DNA of 64,000 bases from Campylobacter sp. RM16187 (GTDB lineage: Bacteria; Campylobacterota; Campylobacteria; Campylobacterales; Campylobacteraceae): assembly GCF_025319965.1 (NCBI RefSeq), contig NZ_CP012549.1, positions 1,674,001 through 1,738,000 on the forward strand, in the 5' to 3' direction. The position numbers and the translations under genes are program-made. Below are positions 15,478 through 23,658 of the stretch, piece by piece. The notes beneath the pieces are model-generated. The model ran no database searches, was not told the origin of the DNA, and worked only from the letters and a program-made list of their open reading frames with translations. Position 1 is the stretch's first letter; each line of letters begins with the position of its first letter.

Positions 15478-16410
15478 TTACAATAATTTTTTAATTATCC
15501 AATTAGTATCACTACCATCTAAACTAGAAAAATTTAATAAGTTATTTATATCTTTAGCGTCATCCAACCTCATCTTCATTTTTAGTTGAGGATTAATCCT
15601 TTTATAACCGTTTTCATAACCTATCTGCTTCATAAAAGTTTTGGTTTGAAATTCTGCTAACTCAGATTGAGTATTGAGTAAAATTTCTACCAGTGGAGCA
15701 TTTGGCAATAGCCATTTTATTATAGTATTTTTTAAACTATTAGGGTTATATGGAAGCATTGAAAACTTACCGGTTCCTACCGAAAGCAATGTTATTCCGC
15801 TAGTACCTATATCATTATCACAAAACGAAAGCGCATCAGAGAGTGCTATTAAGGATGGATTATTGGCAACTATGCCACCATCTATTAAATTTGTAGAGTG
15901 CTTTAAATCCATCTCTACCTCAAAATAGGTTGGAGCAGAGACTGAAGCCAAAATCGCACTATATAGCTTCTCGTCTGATCTAGAAATATTTGAATCATTA
16001 TATTTTGATTTATATAGTCTCGGTTCCATTCTTACAATATCTACAGCAGTTACAAGTAAATGCGTTTTTACATCTTCAAATGTAAGTTCACCGAAGTATT
16101 CCTTGGCTTTTTGCTTAAGGATATCTTTTTTATATTTAGTTCCAGGTGTGAAGAAAAATCTTTTTGTTTTTTTTGAAAAAATTTCAGGAATATCCTTTTG
16201 GTATAAAGCTTTTATGTCGTCTGCTCTTTTGCCGATTGCCAATAAGCCAGCAATTATTGCACCGGTTGACGTTCCAGCAATTAAGTCAAAGTATTCACCC
16301 AGTGATTTTTTTGATTCATCTTTGGTATTTAAAATTTTTTCTATATTTTCTAATATGCAAGCCGTTAGAAAACCCCTAACTCCACCACCGTCTAATGTTA
16401 ATATTTTCAT
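15478..16410 (-). CDS. CBASS effector, patatin-like phospholipase (CapV type)
   Basis: 310 residues. The patatin motifs are all visible: the oxyanion loop DGGGVRG at 7-13, the nucleophile elbow GTSTG with Ser48, and the catalytic Asp177 in DGGIVANNP. In CBASS the cyclic nucleotide made by the neighbouring CD-NTase activates CapV to degrade the inner membrane and kill the infected cell. The ribosome site AGGGAAAG precedes the ATG. The start is 11 bases after the HigA-type repressor gene, so it is probably co-transcribed with it. Confidence 0.88.
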   Translation of the reverse strand: MKILTLDGGGVRGFLTACILENIEKILNTKDESKKSLGEYFDLIAGTSTGAIIAGLLAIGKRADDIKALYQKDIPEIFSKKTKRFFFTPGTKYKKDILKQKAKEYFGELTFEDVKTHLLVTAVDIVRMEPRLYKSKYNDSNISRSDEKLYSAILASVSAPTYFEVEMDLKHSTNLIDGGIVANNPSLIALSDALSFCDNDIGTSGITLLSVGTGKFSMLPYNPNSLKNTIIKWLLPNAPLVEILLNTQSELAEFQTKTFMKQIGYENGYKRINPQLKMKMRLDDAKDINNLLNFSSLDGSDTNWIIKKLL

Positions 16411-16421
16411 GGCAGCTTTCC

Positions 16422-16706
16422 CTAACGAACAAAATTTACATCAAGCCTATATCCTGCAGCATTTGCATAGGCATTTAAAGTAGAGATTGTTGGTGAAATT
16501 TTAGAGTTTAGGCTCTCTAATCTTGAGATGTTGCTTTTACTAGTATTCATTCTACTAGCCATCTCCTCTTGCGTCAAATTTGCGGCTTTTCTAATCTTTA
16601 TAAGCTTTAGTTTTAACTCAAACTCAATCTCCAGCCTATCGTATTCTTTTTTTACCTCGCTTCTTTTTAGAGCTTTTTCTTTAAAGTCCTCAAATGTTGG
16701 TCTCAT
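16422..16706 (-). CDS. higA: HigA-type XRE antitoxin/repressor
   Basis: 94 residues. A charged N-terminal helix is followed by a helix-turn-helix (LTQEEMASRMNTSKSNISRL) and a short C-terminal strand typical of HigA proteins paired with Gp49/HigB toxins. It starts 4 bases inside the end of its toxin gene and stops 11 bases before the CBASS patatin gene. The toxin gene looks broken, so the protein may persist as a repressor of the operon, including CBASS. Confidence 0.8.
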   Translation of the reverse strand: MRPTFEDFKEKALKRSEVKKEYDRLEIEFELKLKLIKIRKAANLTQEEMASRMNTSKSNISRLESLNSKISPTISTLNAYANAAGYRLDVNFVR

Positions 16707-17014
16707 TTTATCTCCTTTGCTCTTTGCATAATGATCTTCATATCTTTTTTAGGGATAGCGTCTGATTTTTTAATCAACGTATGCAAAATCGCTATTTCTC
16801 TATTTATGACGTTTACAAAGACACTTCTTGCAATACCTCCTTTGCCTTTTGTCCTAAACTCAAATAGCCCGTTTCCAAGAGGAGCACTATGTGGTATGCC
16901 CAAATTTAGTCCAACCTCTTTTGCCATTTCAAGTATACGAAGTAAGCCAAAATGGTATCTGGTAAAGACATTTTCTTTTCCTCAACACTCTTGCCATAAA
17001 GTGTAATTTTCCAT
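16703..17014 (-). pseudogene. higB: HigB/Gp49-type toxin gene, frameshifted
   Basis: The intact C-terminal part (from about 16927) reads MAKEVGLNLGIPHSAPLGNG and ends with KKSDAIPKKDM, typical of Gp49-family HigB. The N-terminus that should precede it lies in another frame: KITLYGKSVEEKKMSLPDTI. The ATG at 17014 has a good ribosome site (AAGGGAG) but its frame meets TGA at 16984-16982. At least two small indels, one in an A-run next to the start and one near the ILA codons, explain this. Most likely an inactivated toxin, unless the sequence has errors. Confidence 0.7.
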
Positions 17015-17404
17015 AATTGCTCCCTTGTGTTGGCTATATTATCATATTTGATAACTTATTGTCAAATTTCATGTTAGTACTATATTGTAGATATCTAATC
17101 ATGTTGCCTCTTTTTTAACTGTCGCAATATCTCGTTAGTCATCTGACTCGACAGCTCTTCCGCTTAACTAAACAATACATAAATTTAAAATATATTAATC
17201 TAAAAAACATAAACATACAGATTTAAAATCTGCATGTCGAAATAAAACACGCAGATCTTTAATTTTTAAATGGGTACCATATTGGGTGCCATCTATTTAG
17301 ACATTTTTAACAATTATAATAAACTTATATAAAACTTGGAAAAGCGTATTTTAGGGATTTATAAATCAAAATAAATCTTAAGAAATGCTTAGTAGTTCGA
17401 TTCT
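17015..17404. other. Junction DNA between the CBASS region and the second island
   Basis: No intact gene. The minus strand from 17163 to 17095 reads 22 codons AEELSSQMTNEILRQLKKRQ plus two more before TAG, closed upstream by a stop, which looks like the tail of a lost gene. 17272-17295 holds two copies of a GGTRCCAT box. Just before 17405 the DNA resembles the T-arm of a tRNA (GTAG, TTCGATT, CTGC), but no 5' tRNA part is present. Confidence 0.4.
17272..17295. repeat. Paired GGGTNCCAT box left of the island
   Basis: GGGTACCAT (17272-17280) followed by TTGGGTGCCAT (17282-17292). A closely similar pair is found at 27814-27837, just outside the right end of the island and in the same orientation. 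Paired GGGTGCCAT-like boxes of this kind could be integrase arm-type sites, so these may mark the ends of neighbouring elements. Confidence 0.4.
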
Positions 17405-17861
17405 GCCTCTAACCACCATCTACTATTTTTTACAATCTAAAGCACTCTAACAAAACCCATAAAATACGGACTTTAAGAGATTTTAACCATCTAAAACAAT
17501 CTAAACTAAACAGGCAAAGCTAAAGATTTAAAAACATTTTAAAAATATTTTTGGCAAAATTCTAAAAGTCAAGCGAAAAAATATTTTTAAAACTCATAAA
17601 ACGCCCTATTCATCGGGTTTACAAAGCACTCTAAAAAATGTTTTAAAACGCTTGAAACGCCTAAAATAGGTATTTTGAAAGCTTAAAAAATATTCTAAAT
17701 GAGAAAAATATTTTTAAACCTCATCAAACTCCGTATTTTAGGCACTTAACGAGCATAAGACAGCGATTTTTAAAATATTTTTGACGGGTAATTTGATCCG
17801 ATAAATTGAAAAAATATTTTTAAATCGTCTCAAATAACGTATTTTAGGGAGTTATGGCGAT
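17345..17861. repeat. Iterated motifs next to attL (candidate integrase arm sites)
   Basis: Two motifs recur in this gene-free stretch: GTATTTTAGG (near 17346, 17735, 17841) and AAATATTTTT (near 17540, 17580, 17706, 17779, 17815). Both recur at the right end (GTATTTTAGG near 27582 and AAATATTTTT near 27675). Presence at both ends beside an integrase gene suggests arm-type integrase-binding sites. Confidence 0.45.
17405..17419 (+). repeat. attL candidate: tRNA 3'-end-like core of the second island
   Basis: GCCTCTAACCACCAT here is repeated exactly at 27748-27762, 10.3 kb away. The preceding bases can form a T-arm (GTAG, TTCGATT, CTGC), and TCTAACC-A-CCA reads as the 3' acceptor strand, discriminator and CCA of a tRNA. 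An integrase gene lies just inside. These are the usual features of an island attachment site. Confidence 0.6.
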
Positions 17862-19104
17862 ATGTCAAGAATAGTAAAGCCCCTTACCGATAAGCAGATA
17901 AGAGAAGCCAAGCCTAAGGACAAAGATTACAAGCTTACAGACGGCGACGGCTTAGGGCTAATCGTAAGCAAGACAGGGCGCAAACGCTGGGTATTTGCTT
18001 ATTAGTCCAGACACGGGCAAACCAAACAATACGGGGCTAGGCAATTACCCTGCTTTATCATTGGCGGAAGCTAGAGAAAAGCGAACCGAGCTTAAAAAGC
18101 TGGTAATGAGCGGAGCAGACCCGATAACCGACAAGAAGCGCGCCAAAGCTCAAAGAATAAGCGATCATAACTGTAGCTTTGAAAAAGTCTTTAATGAGTG
18201 GCTGGAGCTAGAAGCTAAGAGCATATTGCCACAGACGCTAAAGACAAAGCGAGGGCGCATAGAAAATCACGTAATGCCGATACTAAAAGACAGAGGCATA
18301 AAAAGCATAACTCACGCCGAAATAGCGGTAATACTCAAAGAAGTATCAAAGGCAACCCCACAGACTGCCGAGATAATCAATCAAATTTTAAACCGCGTCT
18401 TTTTATTTGCCGTATCAAGTGGCTACACTGATATTAATATTATGGGCAATATTGACGCTAAGTCAATCATACCCAAAACAAAGGTGGAGCATTACGCCAA
18501 ATTGACCGAGCGTGAGGACTTAAAAGCCTTTTTTAACTCTATTTACGACTACCCACATTTTGAGACGATTAAAAACGCGATGAAGCTATGCCTACACTTA
18601 CCGCTAAGGGCTGCGCCGTTATCGCGCCTAAAATGGAAATATTTTGATCTTGAAAAAAGAATTTTAACAATACCGAGAGCCGAGCAAAAAATCAAACGTA
18701 GCGAAATAGGCGATTTTAAATTGCCGTTAAGCGATGAGGTTATGCGAATACTCCAAGATCAAGCCAGACTAAGCAGAGCATACGAATACATTTTTATTAA
18801 CTCACACTTTAAAGACTGCATTCACAAAGACACGGCCACAAATGCGATTAAGGGCTTTGATTTTAGAGATAGACAGACGGGGCGGGTGGTAACGCTCCAT
18901 AGCTTACGGGGTATTTTTATGACGCAAGCGTTTAATAATATGCAAAAGCACAAAGTAAGCAAAGAAGCTATTAAAAAAGTGCTTGATCATCTACACGGCG
19001 ATAGAGTGGACTTAAGCTATTCAGAAAAAGCCGACTTTTTAGACGAGCTTAAAATCCTGCTTGACTGGTGGAGCGATTACATATTAGACATAAAATATAA
19101 TTAA
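17862..19104 (+). pseudogene. P4-type tyrosine integrase, interrupted by a frameshift
   Basis: The ATG at 17862 opens MSRIVKPLTDKQIREAKPKD and continues through RKRWVFAY, then meets TAG at 18003-18005. The rest of the integrase continues one frame over from about 17998 (SPDTGKPNNTGLGNYPALSL). Joining the frames gives the normal N-terminal arm domain of P4-like integrases. Downstream motifs are present: LHLPLRAAPLSRLKW, HSLRG, and LDHLHGDRV with SYS. A one-base deletion is the simplest cause. The island may therefore be unable to excise by itself. Confidence 0.75.
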
Positions 19105-19114
19105 GGGGGTTGGC

Positions 19115-19903
19115 GTGGAGAAAATACCAAAACAAGATTCAGAAAAATTTTTTCAATATTTTATGAAAAATGCACAATTGTATAGGCTTATAAATCTCGG
19201 TGAGATAGTGCTATTGGCCAAAAAGGCAAAAAAAGACAAGTTGTCAACAGCCTTTGTTGAAGCGTTTAAAATAGTTGATATTGACACATACGACGGGCAA
19301 AAAGTCAAGCCTTTTATTAATATGAATTTTGTGCACCAAGGGCTATTATTAAGAGAGCTTGAATTTTTAGATGATTTTAATCTCTACGAGTGTGATGAAA
19401 TAGAATTATTGATGTTTTGTGTTTATGCACACGTTGCAATTAGTCAATACATAAAAGCGGTTAATTTTATTAAAATTCGTGGCAATGCAAAAAAGAACAA
19501 TAGAAAAATTTTGCCTTTACAAAAGCGTTTGAACCAAATGGAAAAACACGCCAAAAAGCTAATAGAGCTGGAATTTGACTTATTGTATTTAGAGAAAGAT
19601 GCTGCTGAAGAAATGAGACGATTAGCAATAGCTTATAAAAAATGCCAAATACCATTTAACCACTATTCGAAAGAAAAGATCATAAACGCAACAACTTGCC
19701 TTAGAATAGCAATAGTATCGGAAATGATTTATTTGCAGGATATGCTTGCTTTTTCTTTAACTGATACAATAGAGGATTTTATCAATAATTTTACTGAAGC
19801 TTGCTCAACCATAAATAAAAAAGCAAATCACGCAAAGCTACAAGAAAATATAAAAGCATTACAAACTACTATAAAATCAATAATAGATGCATACATTATA
19901 TAA
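19115..19903 (+). CDS. Hypothetical helical protein after the integrase
   Basis: 262 residues from GTG at 19115, with GGGGG upstream. Highly helical, Lys- and Glu-rich, with no membrane segment, beginning MEKIPKQDSEKFFQYFMKNA. It starts 10 bases after the integrase stop and is followed at once by a strong terminator, so it shares the integrase transcript. No family is recognised. Confidence 0.65.
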   Translation: MEKIPKQDSEKFFQYFMKNAQLYRLINLGEIVLLAKKAKKDKLSTAFVEAFKIVDIDTYDGQKVKPFINMNFVHQGLLLRELEFLDDFNLYECDEIELLMFCVYAHVAISQYIKAVNFIKIRGNAKKNNRKILPLQKRLNQMEKHAKKLIELEFDLLYLEKDAAEEMRRLAIAYKKCQIPFNHYSKEKIINATTCLRIAIVSEMIYLQDMLAFSLTDTIEDFINNFTEACSTINKKANHAKLQENIKALQTTIKSIIDAYII

Positions 19904-19937
19904 AAAACCTTATAAGGAAATAAATAAGGTTTTTTAT
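19903..19937 (+). terminator. Rho-independent terminator of the integrase transcript
   Basis: AAAAACCTTAT (19903-19913) pairs perfectly with ATAAGGTTTTT (19924-19934) across a 10-base loop, and the right arm runs into a T-run. It lies immediately after the stop codon of the 19115 gene. Confidence 0.8.
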
Positions 19938-20044
19938 TAACCCACTCTTGAAAAAGGTGATATTTTACCCCTAGTTTTTATTTAATATCTTCATTAAAAT
20001 TAGTCTAGTTTTGCAAAACTAATACACATATTAAAGGCTAAACG

Positions 20045-20233
20045 ATGAAGCAAACCGAACTAAAACCAAAATACTTAAGAGCGTCGCAAATCGCACAGAT
20101 TTACGGCATAGGATTAAGCACAGTGTGGTATTTTGCTAAACAAGGCTTTTTAAGACCTATCAAATTTAGCAAAAATATTACCTTTTTTGACCCCTCCGAA
20201 GTAGAGGCGTTTTTTATGAGAAAGGGCGCGTAA
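20045..20233 (+). CDS. AlpA-family/excisionase-like regulator
   Basis: 62 residues. LRASQIAQIYGIGLSTVWYF followed by KQGFLRPIKFSKNITFFDPS is the AlpA winged-helix pattern. AlpA proteins activate integrase or satellite genes in P4-like and PICI elements. It is the first gene after the integrase terminator and likely heads the following operon of small genes. Confidence 0.8.
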   Translation: MKQTELKPKYLRASQIAQIYGIGLSTVWYFAKQGFLRPIKFSKNITFFDPSEVEAFFMRKGA

Positions 20234-20234
20234 T

Positions 20235-20324
20235 ATGGCTAGGTTTAAAGACGAAGCCGAAGCTGGATTATACGGGCAATTTCACGCATATTTACAGCTA
20301 AAGCACCCAGATATTTTAAAATAG
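20235..20324 (+). CDS. Very small ORF, 29 residues
   Basis: The ATG at 20235 begins 1 base after the AlpA stop and reads MARFKDEAEAGLYGQFHAYL to TAG at 20322-20324. AAAGGG lies upstream within the AlpA end. It may be a real small protein or the start of a shortened gene. Confidence 0.35.
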   Translation: MARFKDEAEAGLYGQFHAYLQLKHPDILK

Positions 20325-20342
20325 CACTAGAAAGCGGAACGA

Positions 20343-20684
20343 GTGATCTACACAAAGGAGTTGATCAGGGTAAAGGTAGCCTTTGATTTATTTCAGGCTT
20401 ACACGGAAGCTTTTAAGGGCAAATTTGCAAAAACTGCGGCTAAACTAGCCGATACCGACGAGGAAGTGCGCGAGCAATATGCGAGAATGTTAAAAGAGTG
20501 CTACCCTCACATATTCGAGGAAACGCTAAACAGTGGCAATATGAAAACCGCAGATTTTAGCGGAGTAGCTTTTAACTTATTCTTAGCGTTAGTAGAGCAA
20601 GGCAAACAGCTCCAAAGCCTACAAGATGAGAATAAAAGGATAATTGAGACCTTTTTTATTCAAAGGAGCGCACATAATGAATAA
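20343..20684 (+). CDS. Small helical protein with AFDLF motif
   Basis: 113 residues from GTG at 20343. It contains VAFDLFQAY near residue 13 and VAFNLFLAL near residue 79, the same short motif that appears in the products of the 20732 and 25431 genes. Helical and soluble, no known family. Part of the run of small genes behind alpA. Confidence 0.55.
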   Translation: MIYTKELIRVKVAFDLFQAYTEAFKGKFAKTAAKLADTDEEVREQYARMLKECYPHIFEETLNSGNMKTADFSGVAFNLFLALVEQGKQLQSLQDENKRIIETFFIQRSAHNE

Positions 20685-20731
20685 GTTAAATTTTACCTAG
20701 CAAAGCGTGCTTTAGTGCAGGCGATGAGGTT

Positions 20732-20917
20732 ATGATCAAAGCTTTTAAAAGGCATTTGCATACCTACAAAGTGGCAAACCTAGACGGAGCCGATCAATCT
20801 TTGCTGGACTGTGCTTTTGATTTATTTCACATAGTGCAGAAACAGCGAGAAAGCATTAAGACCCTAGAGGTTAAAGCAGGCACAAGAGAGCCGAAAAAGG
20901 AAAAAGATGAGAAATAG
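20732..20917 (+). CDS. Small helical protein with CAFDLF motif
   Basis: 61 residues. The central LLDCAFDLFHIVQKQ matches the motif in two other island proteins. The start follows GATGAGG. It overlaps the next gene by 11 bases. Possibly a short paralog or truncated relative of the 25431 product. Confidence 0.5.
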   Translation: MIKAFKRHLHTYKVANLDGADQSLLDCAFDLFHIVQKQRESIKTLEVKAGTREPKKEKDEK

Positions 20918-21125
20918 TAGACATAAAAAGACACTGTTAAAAATAATGCTAGATCAAGGGCGCGTAACGGCTGGACAAAAAAACTTAGGCATAAGTAACG
21001 CTAATCAGTATTTAGGCGAACTTAAACGCGAGTGAGTGATTAAAGACATACAAGCTAACGGGGAGCGTTTTAAATGGTGGTATATCGTCGATTTTGACAA
21101 AGCCAGAAAGAGAATAGGAGCTTAA
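20907..21125 (+). pseudogene. Winged-helix-like protein gene with an in-frame stop
   Basis: The ATG at 20907 gives MRNSRHKKTLLKIMLDQGRV and continues to LGELKRE, then TGA at 21033-21035. The same frame then continues VIKDIQANGERFKWWYIVDF to TAA at 21123. A TGG-to-TGA change (Trp expected: LKRE-W-VIKDI) would restore a 72-residue winged-helix protein typical of phage regulatory genes. Readthrough or sequence error is possible. Confidence 0.6.
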
Positions 21126-21128
21126 AAA

Positions 21129-21962
21129 ATGAGCGCAATAGTAGCATTTAACAATCTAAATTTAGAGGTTATTGAGTATCAAGACACTTGGGCTTTATCA
21201 GACAGACAAGTGGCTCAAGGTTTTGGCGTAACTCAAAACGCAATACAGCAACAAAGAACCAAAGGAGCGACCGAATACATAAAGGGAGTGCATTATTATT
21301 ACAAAGATATGTATAACGACGGTAAAGGCGGACTAGCAGACACCCCAGTGGGATCTACTAGGGTGTATCAAAAGCCTCAAAAAATGGTATTTTGGACTAA
21401 AAAAGGAGTTATTACTCTTGGATTTAAATTGACCGAAACGCCACAGACGATTTTATTCAGAGATTGGGCTAGTGATTACATACTAAACGGACAAAACAAC
21501 CCTGCAAGCATTCAAGACGTCTTAGCAGACCCGCGAGCGGTAGCCAAAATTCTTTTAGACTACGCCGACACACAAGATAAAAACAAATATCTCGAAGCTA
21601 AAATAAAAGCCGATGAGCCTTACGTAGATTACGGGCGAACGGTAGAGGCTACTGACGGGTGCATTTTAATAGGAACATACGCTAAAACGCTTTGCAACCA
21701 ACATCAGGGCATAAATACAGGGAGAACGCGTATTTTTCAAATAATGCGAGAGTTGAAAATTTTGCAATCAAACAACGAGCCTTATCAAGAATATTTAGAT
21801 AAAGACTATCTGCGCTACATTCCGTGCGTATACAAAAAGCCAAACGGCGAAAAAGTTCAGGGGTTTACTCCGATGATAACACCCAAAGGACAAGTAAGGC
21901 TAACCGAGAAAATAATCGGGGCGATAAAAGCTAAAAATATGCCCCGTGAAGTCAAAATTTAA
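21129..21962 (+). CDS. Phage antirepressor with KilAC domain
   Basis: 277 residues. An N-terminal DNA-binding-like region (ALSDRQVAQGFGVTQNAIQQ) and a second part up to the aromatic-rich FRDWASDYIL are followed by the C-terminal KilAC/ANT domain (VDYGRTVEATDGCILIGTYA, then TGRTRIFQIMRELKILQ). Antirepressors of this kind relieve a XRE repressor during induction; the island encodes such a repressor at 24873-24658. AT-rich and clearly phage-type. Confidence 0.85.
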   Translation: MSAIVAFNNLNLEVIEYQDTWALSDRQVAQGFGVTQNAIQQQRTKGATEYIKGVHYYYKDMYNDGKGGLADTPVGSTRVYQKPQKMVFWTKKGVITLGFKLTETPQTILFRDWASDYILNGQNNPASIQDVLADPRAVAKILLDYADTQDKNKYLEAKIKADEPYVDYGRTVEATDGCILIGTYAKTLCNQHQGINTGRTRIFQIMRELKILQSNNEPYQEYLDKDYLRYIPCVYKKPNGEKVQGFTPMITPKGQVRLTEKIIGAIKAKNMPREVKI

Positions 21963-22020
21963 GCAAAATTTTAAGGGCGGTTAGTGTCAAGCGACCGCCC
22001 TTAATTGTGGATTCTTAAAC

Positions 22021-22767
22021 GTGGAAATATTACCCTACATTAACAAAATCTTAGCTGAAACTCCAGAGGTAAAAATCGATACTATTCGAGCCAGCTTTTT
22101 TAAAAATGCAATTGCACAAAAGCACTTTAGTAAGCTTGATATTTTAAAAAGCATAGCCAAAAATCACGGGCTAAAATGGCGCAAAATGCAAGACAAAAAA
22201 GAGATTAAGATCGTGAGCCGTTATGAATTTAGAGGACTGAAAATCATCAATATTTACGAACTAGAGGATATGAGCATATTTTACGCCACTACAAAAAGCC
22301 TAAATAACTGCGATAAAAAAGCCGTTATTGAGTTTTACGGGCTAAGGCAATACCATAAACCAGCCCCGCCACTTGACCTCATCACAGAGCTCTTAAGTGC
22401 AGTTAATAATGTTTCTAATATTGATTTATGTTTTGATAGCCAAAAGCCTTTTAATTTGGAAGCATTTGAAATACAAACCTACCAAAACACACACTACATA
22501 AAAAACGAGCTTGGCGTGCTTGAACGCGTATATTTTTATGATAAAGCTCTAAAAAATAATCTCAATTTGCCACTGTATCGCGTAGAAGCTACCACGCCGA
22601 TTATCGATTTTAATAAACCAGCTCCATTAAGCAAATTTGATCGTCTTGATCTGCAATTACGCCGAGCCGTGAACGACTTCAAAGAGATAATTACCCTAGC
22701 TACTCTTGAAAAGCCTACAAACGCCTCTTACAAAGCGAACAACAATAAAAGAGAGCTAAGGGCATAA
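22021..22767 (+). CDS. Possible replication initiator-like protein
   Basis: 248 residues from GTG at 22021. The middle part has VYFYDKALKNNLNLPLYRVE, a Tyr-Asp-Lys followed by an RVE strand, a pattern met in phage and plasmid Rep proteins. NIDLCFDSQ and RLDLQLRR also fit a nucleotidyl-transfer fold. The assignment is weak; no HUH motif is evident. It is the last gene of the left-hand operon, where satellites usually encode replication. Confidence 0.45.
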   Translation: MEILPYINKILAETPEVKIDTIRASFFKNAIAQKHFSKLDILKSIAKNHGLKWRKMQDKKEIKIVSRYEFRGLKIINIYELEDMSIFYATTKSLNNCDKKAVIEFYGLRQYHKPAPPLDLITELLSAVNNVSNIDLCFDSQKPFNLEAFEIQTYQNTHYIKNELGVLERVYFYDKALKNNLNLPLYRVEATTPIIDFNKPAPLSKFDRLDLQLRRAVNDFKEIITLATLEKPTNASYKANNNKRELRA

Positions 22768-23359
22768 TCCCTATTTGACCTCATCGCTTTTTATTCATTT
22801 TGTCTAATTTAAACTGAAAAAACAGATAAAAACCTTAAGCCGTTTTTTGCACCTCTCATTTACTTTAAGTTTTCATAAAAACGGTATAGGAAGCAAAACT
22901 AACTTATATAGTAAACGAGAGCAAAAAAGCCAAAATTTGCCACCACTAAAAATAACCGCCAGCTACTACGCTTTAGGGCTTTGCGCTATGTTGCAAACAG
23001 AGCCAAAAAAATGCACTTTAAGAAATCAAGCCCCTTAGTGTATACCCTACTCATTTACTTTCCCTCTATCAAAATCCTATCCTTTTTAATAATCAACCCT
23101 CTCTAACCTTAAACCATACTCCCGCATTTTTTCAAAAAAACAGCCCAACCCAAAATAAAAGCTACAATCAAAATAAAAGTAGTAAAAACCAGCCTCTACA
23201 ATCAACAAAAAGACATCAAGCAATACAAAAAAAGGCTAAAAGCTCTCTACGGGCTTTATTTTGCGTTTAAAAGGCATAGTGGTATTTTTAGTAGATTTTT
23301 TAACCGATAAAAGATGAATTGTTAAGAAAATGAGAGAGTTTTAACTTAATAATGAAGTC
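22768..23359. other. 592 bp without an intact gene
   Basis: The plus frame 23113-23310 is open (it reads KIKATIKIKVVKTSLYNQQK, then LYGLYFAFKRHSG) but has no ATG, GTG or TTG start near its beginning and is closed upstream by a stop, so it looks like a gene remnant. The region is AT-rich and otherwise featureless. A replication origin could lie here next to the Rep-like gene, but no iterons are seen. Confidence 0.35.
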
Positions 23360-23467
23360 TTAAGCTCCGTTAGCCCTTTTGTGCTTTTTATTGTCTTGAA
23401 CTAGCCAATATCCGAACAAGGTGCCTATTACCGCTAAAGCTATCGCTATGTATCCTAAAATATCCAT
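23360..23467 (-). CDS. 35-residue single-helix membrane peptide
   Basis: The ATG at 23467 has AAAGGATT upstream. The peptide begins MDILGYIAIALAVIGTLFGY, a membrane helix, and ends with a basic tail (KKHKR). It begins 2 bases after the stop of the 23658-23470 gene, so the two form a pair. Size and topology resemble phage-encoded small membrane peptides; function unknown. Confidence 0.55.
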   Translation of the reverse strand: MDILGYIAIALAVIGTLFGYWLVQDNKKHKRANGA

Positions 23468-23469
23468 AT

Positions 23470-23658
23470 TTAATCCTTTGTTTCTATTTCTTGAGCTATC
23501 AGTATAAATATACCAAGCAAATATAAGCCCAAAACTATCATAATAACAGACGATACTACACTCTTATATTCAAGGGCTTTTTTTAAAATACCGCCTGCAA
23601 TCATTGCTACGCTGATATTCATAAAAGCGTTTATGCTTAGCTCTTGCCACTTTCTCAT
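23470..23658 (-). CDS. 62-residue membrane protein with two helices
   Basis: Ribosome site AAAGGTTAATA before the ATG. Hydrophobic helices lie at about residues 11-27 (MNISVAMIAGGILKKAL) and 34-55 (VVSSVIMIVLGLYLLGIFIL), with an acidic tail. It is encoded directly upstream of a second membrane peptide on the minus strand, against the direction of the neighbouring operons. Function unknown. Confidence 0.6.
   Translation of the reverse strand: MRKWQELSINAFMNISVAMIAGGILKKALEYKSVVSSVIMIVLGLYLLGIFILIAQEIETKD

Noticed and set aside
17380-17422. tRNA gene at the left att site
   Set aside because: Only a T-arm and acceptor-like 3' end can be read; there is no D-arm, anticodon arm or 5' acceptor strand upstream, so it is an att fragment, not a tRNA gene.
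22847-23038. 63-residue plus-strand ORF after the Rep-like gene
   Set aside because: No ribosome site, no family resemblance, composition of random AT-rich translation.
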